In this document: one piece after another, positions 16,551 through 25,744 of the stretch
How positions within the stretch are numbered: the stretch's first letter is position 1
Layout: the number at the start of each line of letters is the position of its first letter
NCBI RefSeq assembly: GCF_001424125.1
Contig: NZ_LMQI01000003.1
Span: forward strand, 486,928 to 550,927
Length of the DNA stretch: 64,000 nucleotides
Direction: 5' to 3'
Source of the DNA: Cellulomonas sp. Leaf395
GTDB lineage: Bacteria > Actinomycetota > Actinomycetes > Actinomycetales > Cellulomonadaceae
Position numbers and translations under genes: made by a program
The notes under the pieces: generated by a model
The model's input: the letters and a program-made list of their open reading frames with translations, nothing else
Told to the model about the DNA's origin: nothing
Database searches by the model: none

Positions 16551-16648
16551 GGACGCATCGTGGCTCGCCGCACGCGCGGGCGCGCGTCGACAGGGATGCG
16601 GGGAGCGCCAACTGGTGCGAGCGTGGGCGTCGTGGACGGGGAGCGCGC

Positions 16649-17674
16649 ATGAGGGTCGTCGTGGTCGGTGCCAGCGGCAACGTGGGCACGGCCCTGCTGC
16701 GGCGGTTCGTCGACGACGGCACCGTGACCTCGGTGGTGGGCGTGGCGCGCCGGGCGCCGCGCAGCACCCCACCGGCTCCGTACGGCGTGGCGACGTGGGT
16801 GGCGTGCGACATCGCCGACGCGGGCGCGGGAGAGACGCTGGCGGCCGCGTTCGCCGGTGCCGACGCGGTCGTCCAGCTGGCGTGGGCGATCCAGCCCAGC
16901 CACGACCGCCGCCGGCTGCACGACGTGAACGTCGCGGGGACCCGCCGGGTGCTCGACGCGGCCCGGCGGGCGGGAGTGCCGCACGTGGTCGTCGCCTCCA
17001 GCGTCGGTGCGTACTCGCCCGCGCCCGACGACGTGCCGCGAGGTGAGGGCTGGGCGACGGACGGCGTGCGGTCGTCGTCGTACAGCGTCGACAAGGCTTC
17101 CGTGGAGCGGGTGCTCGACGAGGTCGAGGCCGCGTACCCCGACCTCGCGATCGCCCGGCTGCGGCCGTCGTTGGTGTTCCAGCGCGCCGCGGGGCACGAG
17201 ATCTCGCGCTACTTCCTCGGCCCGTGGGTGCCGAAGCGGGCGCTCGGCGGGCACCTCTCGGCACTGCCGTGGCCGCAGGGTCTGCGCCTGCAGGTGGTGC
17301 ATGCCGACGATGTCGCCTCGGCGTTCCGCGAGGCTGTGGTGCGTCGGGTGCGTGGTCCGTTCAACATCGCCGCCCCCGACGTGCTGCGGGGGCAGGATCT
17401 TGCCGACGTCGTGTCCCACGGGCGGCTGGTCGAGGTGCCGGTGGCGCAGGCCCGGGCAGCCGTCGCGGTCGGGTGGCACGCGCGCGCGGTGCCCGTGGGC
17501 CCGGGCTGGCTGGACATGGCACTGGCCGCGCCGCTCCTCGACACCTCGCGCGCGCGGCGCGAGCTCGACTGGCGGCCCACCCGGTCCGGTATCGACACCG
17601 TCCGAGAGCTTCTCGCGGGGATCGCGTCCGGCGCCGGGACGGCGAGCCCGCCGCTGCGGCCGCGCCGCCGCTGA
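16649..17674 (+). CDS. NAD-dependent epimerase/dehydratase family protein
   Basis: 341 residues, extended short-chain dehydrogenase fold. The nucleotide-binding motif is VVVGASGNVGTALLRRF (GxxGxxG), and the catalytic Tyr-Lys pair is in SSSYSVDKASVE. A central LDTSRARRELDWRPTRSG is typical of sugar-nucleotide epimerase-like proteins. The substrate is unknown. GGGGAG precedes the ATG. It is divergent from the small lipoprotein gene and 18 nt upstream of the DsbA-like gene. Confidence 0.87.
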   Translation: MRVVVVGASGNVGTALLRRFVDDGTVTSVVGVARRAPRSTPPAPYGVATWVACDIADAGAGETLAAAFAGADAVVQLAWAIQPSHDRRRLHDVNVAGTRRVLDAARRAGVPHVVVASSVGAYSPAPDDVPRGEGWATDGVRSSSYSVDKASVERVLDEVEAAYPDLAIARLRPSLVFQRAAGHEISRYFLGPWVPKRALGGHLSALPWPQGLRLQVVHADDVASAFREAVVRRVRGPFNIAAPDVLRGQDLADVVSHGRLVEVPVAQARAAVAVGWHARAVPVGPGWLDMALAAPLLDTSRARRELDWRPTRSGIDTVRELLAGIASGAGTASPPLRPRRR

Positions 17675-17692
17675 GCCTGGCATCCTCGACGC

Positions 17693-18199
17693 ATGACCGA
17701 TCCCCTCGCCGAGCGGCACGTCTACGGCCGCCGCGACGCCCCGATCACCGTGCTCGAGTTCGGTGACCTCGAGTGCCCGTACTGCCGCGCGGCGGCCCCC
17801 GCGCTGCGGCAACTCGTCGACACCTCCGAGGGACGGGTCCGGCTGGTGTGGCGGCACTTCCCCCTCTTCGAGGTGCACCCGTACGCACTGTCCGCGGCGC
17901 TCGCAGCGGAGGCGGCCGGCGTCGAGGGCAGGTTCTGGGAGATGCACGACGAGCTGATGAGCCATCAGGACCGGCTGGCCGAGCCGGACCTGCGTCGGGC
18001 GGCCGAGGCGCTCGGTCTCGATCCGGCCGCGGTCGCGGGCGACGACGCCCAGGTCCATGCCCCTGCCGTCTCTGCCGACTACGCGGCGGGCATCGAGGCG
18101 GGTGTGCGGGGCACCCCCACCGTCTTCGTCGACGGGACGAGGTTCCACGGGAAAGTGACGCTGGAGCGGCTGCGCGAGGCCGTCGGGGCGATCGCGTGA
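17693..18199 (+). CDS. DsbA/FrnE-like thioredoxin-fold protein
   Basis: 168 residues. Active site LECPYCRAA (CPYC) near residue 25, DsbA-type helical insert, and the cis-Pro loop in GVRGTPTVFVDG. There is no signal peptide, so it works in the cytoplasm. Homologous domains are fused to NhaA antiporters in some actinobacteria; the NhaA here is at a separate locus. CATCCT plus 6 nt precedes the ATG. The stop overlaps the next gene (GTGA). Confidence 0.87.
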   Translation: MTDPLAERHVYGRRDAPITVLEFGDLECPYCRAAAPALRQLVDTSEGRVRLVWRHFPLFEVHPYALSAALAAEAAGVEGRFWEMHDELMSHQDRLAEPDLRRAAEALGLDPAAVAGDDAQVHAPAVSADYAAGIEAGVRGTPTVFVDGTRFHGKVTLERLREAVGAIA

Positions 18200-18984
18200 G
18201 GACGGCGCTGGTCACCGGTGCCGGGCGGGGGATCGGGCGCGGCATCGCCCTCGGCCTGGCGCGCGCGGGGTACGCGGTCGGCCTCGTGGGTCGGACGCGC
18301 GCACACCTGGACGCCGTGGCCGAGGAGATCAGCGGTGACGTGTGCGTCGCTGCCGCCGACCTGGTCGATGCCACCGCGGTGCTCGACGCCGTGGCGCGCG
18401 TCGAGGAGGAGCTCGGCGGGATCGGGCTCCTGGTGAACAACGCCGGGGTCATCGAGCGTGCGGAGCTGCCGTTCGTCGAGGACGACGTCGAGGACTCGTG
18501 GCGGGTGATCGAGGCGAACGTGCGCGGGCCGCTGCTGGTCACGCACGCGGTGCTGCCGGGGATGCTCGCGCGCGGCGACGGCCGGGTGCTGAACATGAAC
18601 TCCGGCGCCGGTCACCGGGCGATGACCGCCTACACCGGCTACGCGATCAGCAAGGGCGCGCTCGGCCGCTTCACCACGCAGCTGCACGCGCAGTACCACG
18701 ACCAGGGAGTCCGGGTGCTCGACCTGGCCCCCGGGCACGTCGAGACGGCGATGACCACCTCGATGGCGATGCATGAGGGCCGGACCGAGTGGACGCCGGT
18801 CGAGGCCGTCGCCGAGCTGGTCCGGGCGTTCGGCGACGGGGAGCTGGACGCGCTCTCGGGCAGGTTCGTGCGCGCGGGGACGGACACGGTCTCGTCGCTG
18901 CTCGAAGCCCTGCCGCAGATCCTCGCCACCGACGCACGCACCCTGCGCCTCGGCGCGTACGGCGACGCGGACCCGGTCGCGTGA
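18196..18984 (+). CDS. Short-chain dehydrogenase/reductase
   Basis: 262 residues from a GTG that overlaps the previous stop by 4 nt. Classical SDR motifs: ALVTGAGRGIGRGIALGLA (TGxxxGxG), LLVNNAGVIERAELP (NNAG), catalytic Ser region NMNSGAGH and YAISKGALGR (YxxxK). It probably uses NAD(P)H; the substrate cannot be inferred. The last base of its stop is the first base of the ATG of the ThrE gene. Confidence 0.9.
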   Translation: MRTALVTGAGRGIGRGIALGLARAGYAVGLVGRTRAHLDAVAEEISGDVCVAAADLVDATAVLDAVARVEEELGGIGLLVNNAGVIERAELPFVEDDVEDSWRVIEANVRGPLLVTHAVLPGMLARGDGRVLNMNSGAGHRAMTAYTGYAISKGALGRFTTQLHAQYHDQGVRVLDLAPGHVETAMTTSMAMHEGRTEWTPVEAVAELVRAFGDGELDALSGRFVRAGTDTVSSLLEALPQILATDARTLRLGAYGDADPVA

Positions 18985-20744
18985 TGGAGCAGGGTCGTGG
19001 CGTCATGACGGTCGGTGCGGTGCCGACCCCGGGAAGCACCGAGGCCGCCGCGGCCCCGACCGACACCGCCCCGCCGCCCCCGGAGCCGACGGCCGCGACC
19101 ACCGACCAGCCCACCACGCCCTCGCCCACACCGACCCCGGAGCCGACGGCGACCCCGACGTCCCCCGCGGAGCCGGTGGTGACCCCGACCGAGGAGCCCT
19201 CGGCCACACCCTCGCCGGCCCCCGTACCGACCGAGACGGTCGTGGTGGAGGTGCCGTGGACCCAGGAACCCGCGGTCACCGGCTCGACGATCCCGCTCGG
19301 CGCGATCATCACGGCCCTGCTCGTCCTCGTGGTCGCGACCACCGCCCTGGTCGTGCTGTTCCGGCGCAACCGCGGGCCCCGGACGGGGGTGGTCGCGCCC
19401 GCCCTCCTCGACGACCCCGCGCCGCCGACGGCACCGGTCGCCATGGTCCGCCCGGCCGGCTCGGTCGGCTCGGTCGGCGACAGCGCCGTCGCGATCCCCG
19501 AGGCGCCCGACGAGACCGTCGCCACCATCCGGTTCCTCATGGTGCTCGGCCAGGCGATGATCGACTCGAGCGCTCCGGTGGTCCAGGTGACGCGCACCCT
19601 CGAGCGGGTCGCGGCCATCAACGGCGCCTCGGACGTCGAGGTGATCGCGCTGCCCACGGCGCTGCTCGTCTCCGTGCCCGGGGGCACGACGACCCAGACG
19701 GCCGCCTCGTCGGCGGGCTTCCGACAGCTGCGGCTGCACCAGGTGCAGGACGTGCTCGACGTCGCCGACGCCGCCGAGTCCGGGAGGGTCGGCCCGCTCG
19801 AGGGCGCCGAGCAGATCGAGACCGCCGTCAGTGCACCACCGCTGTACGACGCGCGGGTGCGCATCCTCGGGTACGTCGGCGTCTCCACGGGCCTGGCGAT
19901 GATCCTTGGCGGCAGCCTCGTCGACGTCCTGGTCGCAGCCCTGCTCGGCGTGGGGATCGCGTGCCTGCAGGTGGCCACCGTCCGCCTGCCGGCCGCGTAC
20001 CAGGCACTCGTGGTGCTGAGCTGCGCGTTCGCCGTGTCGGTCGCGGTGTTCCTCCTGTCCCGCACCGGGATCGGGATCGGGACGCTCGCGCCACTGGTCG
20101 CGCCGCTGGTGACCTTCCTGCCCGGCGCCCTGCTCACGACGGCCGCGATCGACCTGGCCACCCGGCAGATGATCGCGGGATCCGCGCGGCTCGCCGCCGG
20201 GGTCATGCAGCTCGTGCTCCTGGCGCTCGGGATCACGGGAGCCGCGGCGCTCGTGGGCGTCCCCGCGACCGAGATCGGCTCCACCGCCTCCCAGCTGCTC
20301 GGCTGGGCGGGTCCGTGGATCGGTGTCCTCGTGTTCGGCACGGGTGTGGTGTTCCACCACTGTGCTCGCCGGCCCGCGCTGCCGTGGATCCTGCTCGTGC
20401 TGGTCGTCGCCTACGCCGGTCAGGTGGTGGGCGGGCTGTTCTTCGGCGGGGTGTTCTCGGCGTTCATCGGCGCGCTCCTCATGACCCCCGTGGCGATGCT
20501 CGCGGCGACCCGACCGACCGGTCCGCCCGCGCTCGTCGGGTTCCTGCCCGGGTTCTGGCTGCTGGTGCCCGGGGCGCTCGGGCTGGTCGGGGTCACGTCG
20601 ATGCTGGGGGACAAGGCGGCGGCGCTCACCACCGTCGTCAACGCCGGGACGACCATGGTCGCGATCTCGCTCGGGGTGCTCGCGGGCATCGCGCTCGGCT
20701 CCGCGATCGCGCGGCGGGCGGGGGTTGCGATCGGCCGGGTCTGA
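18984..20744 (+). CDS. thrE: Threonine/serine exporter ThrE family protein with N-terminal linker
   Basis: 586 residues. A roughly 85-residue Pro/Thr-rich N-terminus leads to a first membrane span (LGAIITALLVLVVATTALVVLF), a cytoplasmic DUF1212 domain (ETVATIRFLMVLGQAMIDSS, LPTALLVSVPGGTTTQTAAS) and about ten spans ending in a ThrE C-domain (LPGFWLLVPGALGLVGVTSML). The Pro/Thr extension is absent from the core family. An alternative ATG lies at 19005. It probably exports Thr/Ser or related small amino acids. Confidence 0.87.
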   Translation: MEQGRGVMTVGAVPTPGSTEAAAAPTDTAPPPPEPTAATTDQPTTPSPTPTPEPTATPTSPAEPVVTPTEEPSATPSPAPVPTETVVVEVPWTQEPAVTGSTIPLGAIITALLVLVVATTALVVLFRRNRGPRTGVVAPALLDDPAPPTAPVAMVRPAGSVGSVGDSAVAIPEAPDETVATIRFLMVLGQAMIDSSAPVVQVTRTLERVAAINGASDVEVIALPTALLVSVPGGTTTQTAASSAGFRQLRLHQVQDVLDVADAAESGRVGPLEGAEQIETAVSAPPLYDARVRILGYVGVSTGLAMILGGSLVDVLVAALLGVGIACLQVATVRLPAAYQALVVLSCAFAVSVAVFLLSRTGIGIGTLAPLVAPLVTFLPGALLTTAAIDLATRQMIAGSARLAAGVMQLVLLALGITGAAALVGVPATEIGSTASQLLGWAGPWIGVLVFGTGVVFHHCARRPALPWILLVLVVAYAGQVVGGLFFGGVFSAFIGALLMTPVAMLAATRPTGPPALVGFLPGFWLLVPGALGLVGVTSMLGDKAAALTTVVNAGTTMVAISLGVLAGIALGSAIARRAGVAIGRV

Positions 20745-20763
20745 GCCCTGCCCGCCGATCCCC

Positions 20764-20791
20764 CGGGCGAGGCCGGTCAGGGCCTCGCCCG
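20764..20791. terminator. Bidirectional terminator between thrE and the CBM48-like gene
   Basis: Perfect 11-bp stem CGGGCGAGGCC / GGCCTCGCCCG with a 6-nt loop, between convergent stops at 20744 and 20803. Confidence 0.65.
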
Positions 20792-20802
20792 AGGACGCGC
20801 GC

Positions 20803-21141
20803 TCAGGCGTGCACGACGGAACCGTCCGCGGTGATCTCGTCCGCGTCGGCGTCGTCGAACCAGCGGCCCTGCTCGCCGAGGTAGCGGAACCTGACGGTCT
20901 CGCCCACGGGCACGGTCACGGACGTGCTCGCCGTCCCGTTGGAGCGGTGGCGCAGCGGGTGCAGCCCGGGGGTCCAGCCGTTGAACGTGCCGACCACGCT
21001 GACCGGCCCGTCGAGCGCGGTCGTCGGCAGGAAGAACGTCAGCGTGCAGGTGGCGGAGGCGGCGGAGCGGGACTTCTTGAGCACGGGCAGGGCCACGCTT
21101 TCACTCGGTGACGGAGACGAGGCGTATTGTCGCGCACTCAT
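20803..21141 (-). CDS. Isoamylase-N/CBM48-like small protein
   Basis: 112 residues. The domain is recognisable from TCTLTFFLPTTALDGPVSVVGTFNGWTPGLHPLRHR and FRYLGEQGRWFDDADADE, the pattern of glycogen-binding early-set domains related to AMPK-beta and GH13 N-domains. It stands alone with no catalytic domain. The first 17 residues before VALPVLKK are poorly family-like, so translation may instead start at an internal GTG near 21093. Confidence 0.75.
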   Translation of the reverse strand: MSARQYASSPSPSESVALPVLKKSRSAASATCTLTFFLPTTALDGPVSVVGTFNGWTPGLHPLRHRSNGTASTSVTVPVGETVRFRYLGEQGRWFDDADADEITADGSVVHA

Positions 21142-21189
21142 GTTCCGGCCGGACTACGGCAGGGTGATCACGACGTCTCGAGCCGGTGC

Positions 21190-22704
21190 TCAGGTCCCCG
21201 AACCCCGGCTCGAGACGGCAGCGTCCGTCAGCGTCGGGGTGGCGGACGTCGGCAGGGTGTGGGTGATCGCGGCTGCAGACGCGGCGGCGTCGCCCAGCGT
21301 GCGCCCGCCGGCGCGGGCCCGCCGGCCCATGACGACGGCCATGGCGACGCCGAGCACGCTGAACGCCGCCATGAACCACGCGGCGGTGGCGAGGCCGGCG
21401 GAGAGAGCGTCCGGCGCGGGCACCCCCTCGGCGGTCCGGTCGGCGATGACGCCGCCGTAGATCGTCGCGGCGAGCGCCGTCGCGACCGCGGCGCCGACGT
21501 ACCGGGCCATGTTGGACACCCCGGACGCCGCGCCGACCTGGCTCGCGGAGACCGACGCGGTCGCCGCGGCCGACGCCGGGCCGTTGGACAGGCCCATCCC
21601 GATGGCGACGGCGAGCAGCGGCAGGACGAACGCCGCGTACGTCCACGACGAGCTGACGAACCCGAGGACGGCGAAGCCGATGGCGGTGACGAGGAACCCG
21701 ATGCCCACGACCTGGCGACCGCCCAGCCGTCCCGCGAGCCGGGGCACCAGAGGCGCCACGAGCACCAGACCGACCGTCGCGGGCAGGGTGGCGATCCCGG
21801 CCTCCAACGGGCTGAACCCGAGCGTCGCGGGGTCCTGGAAGTAGAGGCTGACCAGGTACATCAGGCCGTTGATGGTGCCGGCTCCGATGAGGATCGCCAG
21901 CGTGGACCCGACGAGGATCCGGTTGCGCAGGATGGTCAGGTCCAGCATCGGGACCGCGACCCGGCGCTCGACGGCGACGAAGCCGACGCCCGCGGCGACC
22001 GCGACCGCCAGGCAGCCGAGCGTGGCGGGGGACACCCAGCCCCACTCGCTGCCCTTGCTCACGGCGAGGATGAACGGCATGAGCGTGAGGGCGACGAGCA
22101 CGCTCCCGCCGAGGTCGATCGAGCGCGACCGCGTCGGGTCGCGCGACTCCTGCACGGTGGCTGCCGTCAGTGCCATGACGCCGACCGCCACCACCCCGTC
22201 GACCCAGAAGAGCGCGTGCCAGCTGGCCACCTCGACCAGGACTCCGCCGAGGAGGGGACCGAGCGCGGCCCCGACGGCGGCGGCCGCGCCCCACAGCGAG
22301 ACGGCCCGCAGCTGCGCGGCCCCGGTGTTGGCCACCGACAGCAGGCTGAGCCCGCACGCCAGGACGGTCGCGCCCGCGGCTCCCTGGATGGCACGTCCGG
22401 CGATCACCATCCCGCCGGAGTCGGACAGCGCGATCAGCACGCACGACCCGATGAAGAGGAGCAGGCCGAGCTGGAAGACGCGCTTGCGTCCGTAGACGTC
22501 ACCGAGCGAGCCGGACGTGACGATCGTCGCCGCGCCGACCAAGGAGTAGCCGGTCACCGCCCACTGCAGCGTCGTCACCGACATGCCCGTGTCGTCGCTG
22601 ATAGCCGGGAGCAGGATGCTGACCGCCGACGTGTTGGCGTTGACGATCAGCGTGGACAGGCAGGCGGCGAGCAGGACCCCCCGGGCGGACGCGGCGGACG
22701 TCAC
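21190..22704 (-). CDS. MFS transporter, DHA2 (14-TM) drug efflux type
   Basis: 504 residues with about 14 spans. Motif A-like GSLGDVYGRKRVFQLG, RAIQGAAGATVLACG (motif C region GPLLGGVLVE follows) and a central loop with EWGWVSPATLGC are typical of EmrB/QacA-type proton antiporters. Starts with a GTG overlapping the stop of the M20 peptidase gene by 3-4 nt, so the two are probably one transcript. Substrate unknown. Confidence 0.9.
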   Translation of the reverse strand: MTSAASARGVLLAACLSTLIVNANTSAVSILLPAISDDTGMSVTTLQWAVTGYSLVGAATIVTSGSLGDVYGRKRVFQLGLLLFIGSCVLIALSDSGGMVIAGRAIQGAAGATVLACGLSLLSVANTGAAQLRAVSLWGAAAAVGAALGPLLGGVLVEVASWHALFWVDGVVAVGVMALTAATVQESRDPTRSRSIDLGGSVLVALTLMPFILAVSKGSEWGWVSPATLGCLAVAVAAGVGFVAVERRVAVPMLDLTILRNRILVGSTLAILIGAGTINGLMYLVSLYFQDPATLGFSPLEAGIATLPATVGLVLVAPLVPRLAGRLGGRQVVGIGFLVTAIGFAVLGFVSSSWTYAAFVLPLLAVAIGMGLSNGPASAAATASVSASQVGAASGVSNMARYVGAAVATALAATIYGGVIADRTAEGVPAPDALSAGLATAAWFMAAFSVLGVAMAVVMGRRARAGGRTLGDAAASAAAITHTLPTSATPTLTDAAVSSRGSGT

Positions 22705-24047
22705 GGCCGCTCCGCCAGCTTCTGGAGCAGCAGCGACTGCGCCACGACGAGCTTCTCGATCTCGCTGGGGTCGACGCTCTCGTCCGACGCGTGGATGCGG
22801 GAGGCGGCGAGGTCCTCCGGACCCCAGAGGATGAACTCCGCGCGCGGCGCCACCGACCCGAGCGTGCGCAGGAGCGGGATCGAGCCGCCGCTGCCCGCAC
22901 CGCTCACGGGCCGGCCGAACGCCTCAGCCAGCGCGGCGCTCGCGGCGGCGTACGCGGGGCCGTCCGTCGCGCAGGTGAACGGCGGCGCCGCCTTGGTGCG
23001 CTGCACCTCGACCGTGGCCCCCCACGGCGCGTGGCCCTCCAGGTGGGCGACGAGGGCGTCGAGCTCGTGCTCCGGGTCCGAGCCGGGCACGATCCGCATC
23101 GAGATCTTCGCGCTGGCCTGCGGGATCAGGACGTTCGACGAGCCGGCGATGCTCGTCATGTCGAGGCCGATCGCGTTGATCGACGGATGCGACCACAGCC
23201 GCGAGCCGATGGTCCCCGTCCCCGTCAGGTCGACCCCGTCCAGCATGTCGGCGTTGGAGCGGAAGTCGTCGGGGCTGAGCCCGTCGCCGTCCCACGTGCT
23301 CGACGTGACCCCGGCGACCGCCACGTCCCCCGCGTCGTCGTGCAACGTCGCGAGCAGGCGGGCGAGCGCCATCATCGCGTCGGGCGCCGGCCCGCCGAAC
23401 ACACCGGAGTGCAGGGGGTGCTCGAGAGTGCTGACCGTCACGACGCACGCGACGTCGCCGCGCAGCGCCGTGGTCAGGGCGGGCTCACCGACACGCAGGT
23501 TCCCCATGTCGCAGATGACGAACACGTCGCAGTCGAACAGGTCCGGATGGGCTTCGACGAAGGTCTCGAGGTTGCTCTCCGTCTCCTCCATCCCCTCGAG
23601 GATCAGCTTCACCGTGCAGGGAGGCTGCCCGTCGAAGACCCGCAGGGTGCCCAGGTGGGCCACCAGCCCACCCTTGTCGTCGGCGGCCCCGCGTCCGTAG
23701 ATGCGCCCGTCGTCCTTGCGGGTCGCCGTCCAGGGGTCGCTGGTCCAGCCCTGCTCGGGCGGGGCGGGCTGGACGTCGTAGTGGGCGTACAGCACGACGA
23801 CGGGCGACCCCTCCGGGCCCGCGATCTCCCCGTAGACCGGTGGGTACCCGGACGGGACGTCCATGAGTCGCGCGTCGGTGAAGCCCGCCTCCTGGAAGAG
23901 GCGGAGCGCCTCCTGGCCCATCCGCACGACGGGTTCGGCGGGGTACCCCGGGAACGCGATCGACGGGATGGCGACGAGCGCGCCCAGGTCGTCGAGCAGC
24001 CCGGGCATGAGGGCGGCCGCCCGGCTCGTGATCTCCTGCGGATCCAT
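22701..24047 (-). CDS. M20 family metallopeptidase (dipeptidase)
   Basis: 448 residues. Zinc ligands and catalytic residues are in VVLYAHYDVQPAP (His, Asp), GRGAADDKGG (Asp), EGMEETES (catalytic Glu pair) and HASDESV near the C-terminus. A dimerisation lid domain (about 190-300) includes HSGVFGGPAPDAM. It should cleave dipeptides or related N-acyl amino acids in the cytoplasm. It lies between the Dcu transporter and the MFS gene on one strand; the ATG at 24047 has GGAG upstream. Confidence 0.9.
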   Translation of the reverse strand: MDPQEITSRAAALMPGLLDDLGALVAIPSIAFPGYPAEPVVRMGQEALRLFQEAGFTDARLMDVPSGYPPVYGEIAGPEGSPVVVLYAHYDVQPAPPEQGWTSDPWTATRKDDGRIYGRGAADDKGGLVAHLGTLRVFDGQPPCTVKLILEGMEETESNLETFVEAHPDLFDCDVFVICDMGNLRVGEPALTTALRGDVACVVTVSTLEHPLHSGVFGGPAPDAMMALARLLATLHDDAGDVAVAGVTSSTWDGDGLSPDDFRSNADMLDGVDLTGTGTIGSRLWSHPSINAIGLDMTSIAGSSNVLIPQASAKISMRIVPGSDPEHELDALVAHLEGHAPWGATVEVQRTKAAPPFTCATDGPAYAAASAALAEAFGRPVSGAGSGGSIPLLRTLGSVAPRAEFILWGPEDLAASRIHASDESVDPSEIEKLVVAQSLLLQKLAERP

Positions 24048-24076
24048 CGTGTGCTCCGTTCGGTCCCGGTCGAGAG

Positions 24077-25516
24077 TCAGAAGAAGACGGCGCCGATGAC
24101 CGAGCCGACGACGATGGTGGTGACGGACAGGACGAGCATCGGGATGAAGAAGCTGTGGTCGAGCAGCTTGGTGCCCAGCTTCGTGGTGCCCGTGAGGTCG
24201 AAGTTCGCCGCGGCGATCTGGGTGCCGTTGGCGGGGAGCGTGTAGACGCCGCCCAGGGCACCGGCCCACATGCCGGTGACCACCCCGGGTGGGAGGCCGA
24301 CGGCGAGGCCGATCGGCACCATCGTCCTGGTCGCGGTGGACTGGCTGGTGGTCAGCGCGGCGACCATGAAGACCGCGAGGGCGAAGAGGAACCGCCAGTC
24401 CGTCACCCAGGCGCCGACGGTCTCCACGATGTACGCCTCGTGGGCGGCGATGAAGGTCGCGGTGAGCCACGCGATGCCGAAGAGGGCGATCGCGGAGATC
24501 ATGCCCGCCTTGAACACGGACATCTCCGGGACGTCCCGCACGTCGGGCTTGCCGATGAACAGGATGAGCACGCCGACCACGAACATCACGAGAACGATGG
24601 TGTTCGTCATGTCGAGGGCCACGGTCTCGTCGCCGACGGTGAACGACGGGCGCAGGTCGGGGAACAGGCCGAGGAGCACGATCGCCACGACGCCGCCGAA
24701 GAACGCCAGCGCGGAGTTGCGTCCGGCACGCGTGTACGTCAGCGCGCTGGACGCGGGCGCAGGCGGCGGCGGTGGTGTCCCGCCCGTCGCGACCGGTGCC
24801 GGGCCCGCGTCGGAGGCGGCACCGCCGGCGGACGCGACCGCCGTCCCGCCGACCAGCACCGCCTCCGGTGCCAGCAGCTCACCCGAGGCGATCTTGGCCT
24901 GCACCTCGGGGTCGTCGTCGAGCTCCTTCCACATCCGGTTCACCACGAGCGACGTCACGATGATCCCGACCACGCACGCCGGGAAGGTGATGGCGAGGAT
25001 CTGGGTGAGGCCGAGGTCGTACGGCGCGACGTCGGTGAGCGTGAGCATCGCCGCCATCGCCGCCGAGACCGGCGAGGCAGCCAGCGCGATGCCGGACTGC
25101 ACCACCGTCACGGTGAGCGGTCGTGATGGTCGTATGTGGTTGCGGTAGGCGACGTCGTAGATCACCGGCATCAGGGGATAGATGATGTTTCCCGTCCCCG
25201 CGCCCACGCAGAACGCGAACGCGGTCAGCGGCGCGATCAGGGTGATCTGCTTCGGACGGCTCTCGATCACCCGCGCGGCGACGAACACCATCCAGTCGAT
25301 GCCTCCCGCGGCCTGCATCAGCGCCGCCGTGGTGACGACGGCCAGGATGATCGCCACCGCCGCAGCGGGGGGTGCGCCCGGCGCCTCGCCGAACACGAAG
25401 ACCAGGACGAAGGTGCCGAGGCCACCCCAGAGCCCCACGCCGACGCCGCCGGCACGGGTGCCCATGACGATCGCGCCCAGCACCACCAGCGCCTCGAGTA
25501 CGAAGCTGACGCTCAT
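24077..25516 (-). CDS. Anaerobic C4-dicarboxylate transporter family (DcuA/DcuB)
   Basis: 479 residues, 10-12 spans. Diagnostic Dcu stretches are GGIDWMVFVAARVIESRPKQ, CVGAGTGNIIYPLMPVIYDVA, ASPVSAAMAAM and LPANGTQIAAANFDLTGTTK. A Pro/Ala/Gly-rich cytoplasmic loop (about residues 225-265) breaks the two halves. It probably exchanges fumarate, succinate, malate or aspartate. GAGGAG precedes the ATG. Downstream lies the dipeptidase gene, 29 nt away. Confidence 0.9.
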   Translation of the reverse strand: MSVSFVLEALVVLGAIVMGTRAGGVGVGLWGGLGTFVLVFVFGEAPGAPPAAAVAIILAVVTTAALMQAAGGIDWMVFVAARVIESRPKQITLIAPLTAFAFCVGAGTGNIIYPLMPVIYDVAYRNHIRPSRPLTVTVVQSGIALAASPVSAAMAAMLTLTDVAPYDLGLTQILAITFPACVVGIIVTSLVVNRMWKELDDDPEVQAKIASGELLAPEAVLVGGTAVASAGGAASDAGPAPVATGGTPPPPPAPASSALTYTRAGRNSALAFFGGVVAIVLLGLFPDLRPSFTVGDETVALDMTNTIVLVMFVVGVLILFIGKPDVRDVPEMSVFKAGMISAIALFGIAWLTATFIAAHEAYIVETVGAWVTDWRFLFALAVFMVAALTTSQSTATRTMVPIGLAVGLPPGVVTGMWAGALGGVYTLPANGTQIAAANFDLTGTTKLGTKLLDHSFFIPMLVLSVTTIVVGSVIGAVFF

Positions 25517-25744
25517 GCCGACTCCTCGCTCGTTACCTGTCCGGGCGGTGGCTCGCTCGGCGGCGCGCGGCGCGGTCGGTCACGAGCTGCGTCGGTGCCT
25601 CTCGGCAGCATCGCACCGGGCCGGGTAGGTGGTCCCCATCCTCGGCGGGGTGGTGGACACGCGTGGCGGTGCTGGTATCAGGCCCGGTCGACCGCGATGA
25701 TCCTGGTCAGGGAGCCGTGCTCCGGTCGATCCAGGAGAGGTCGC

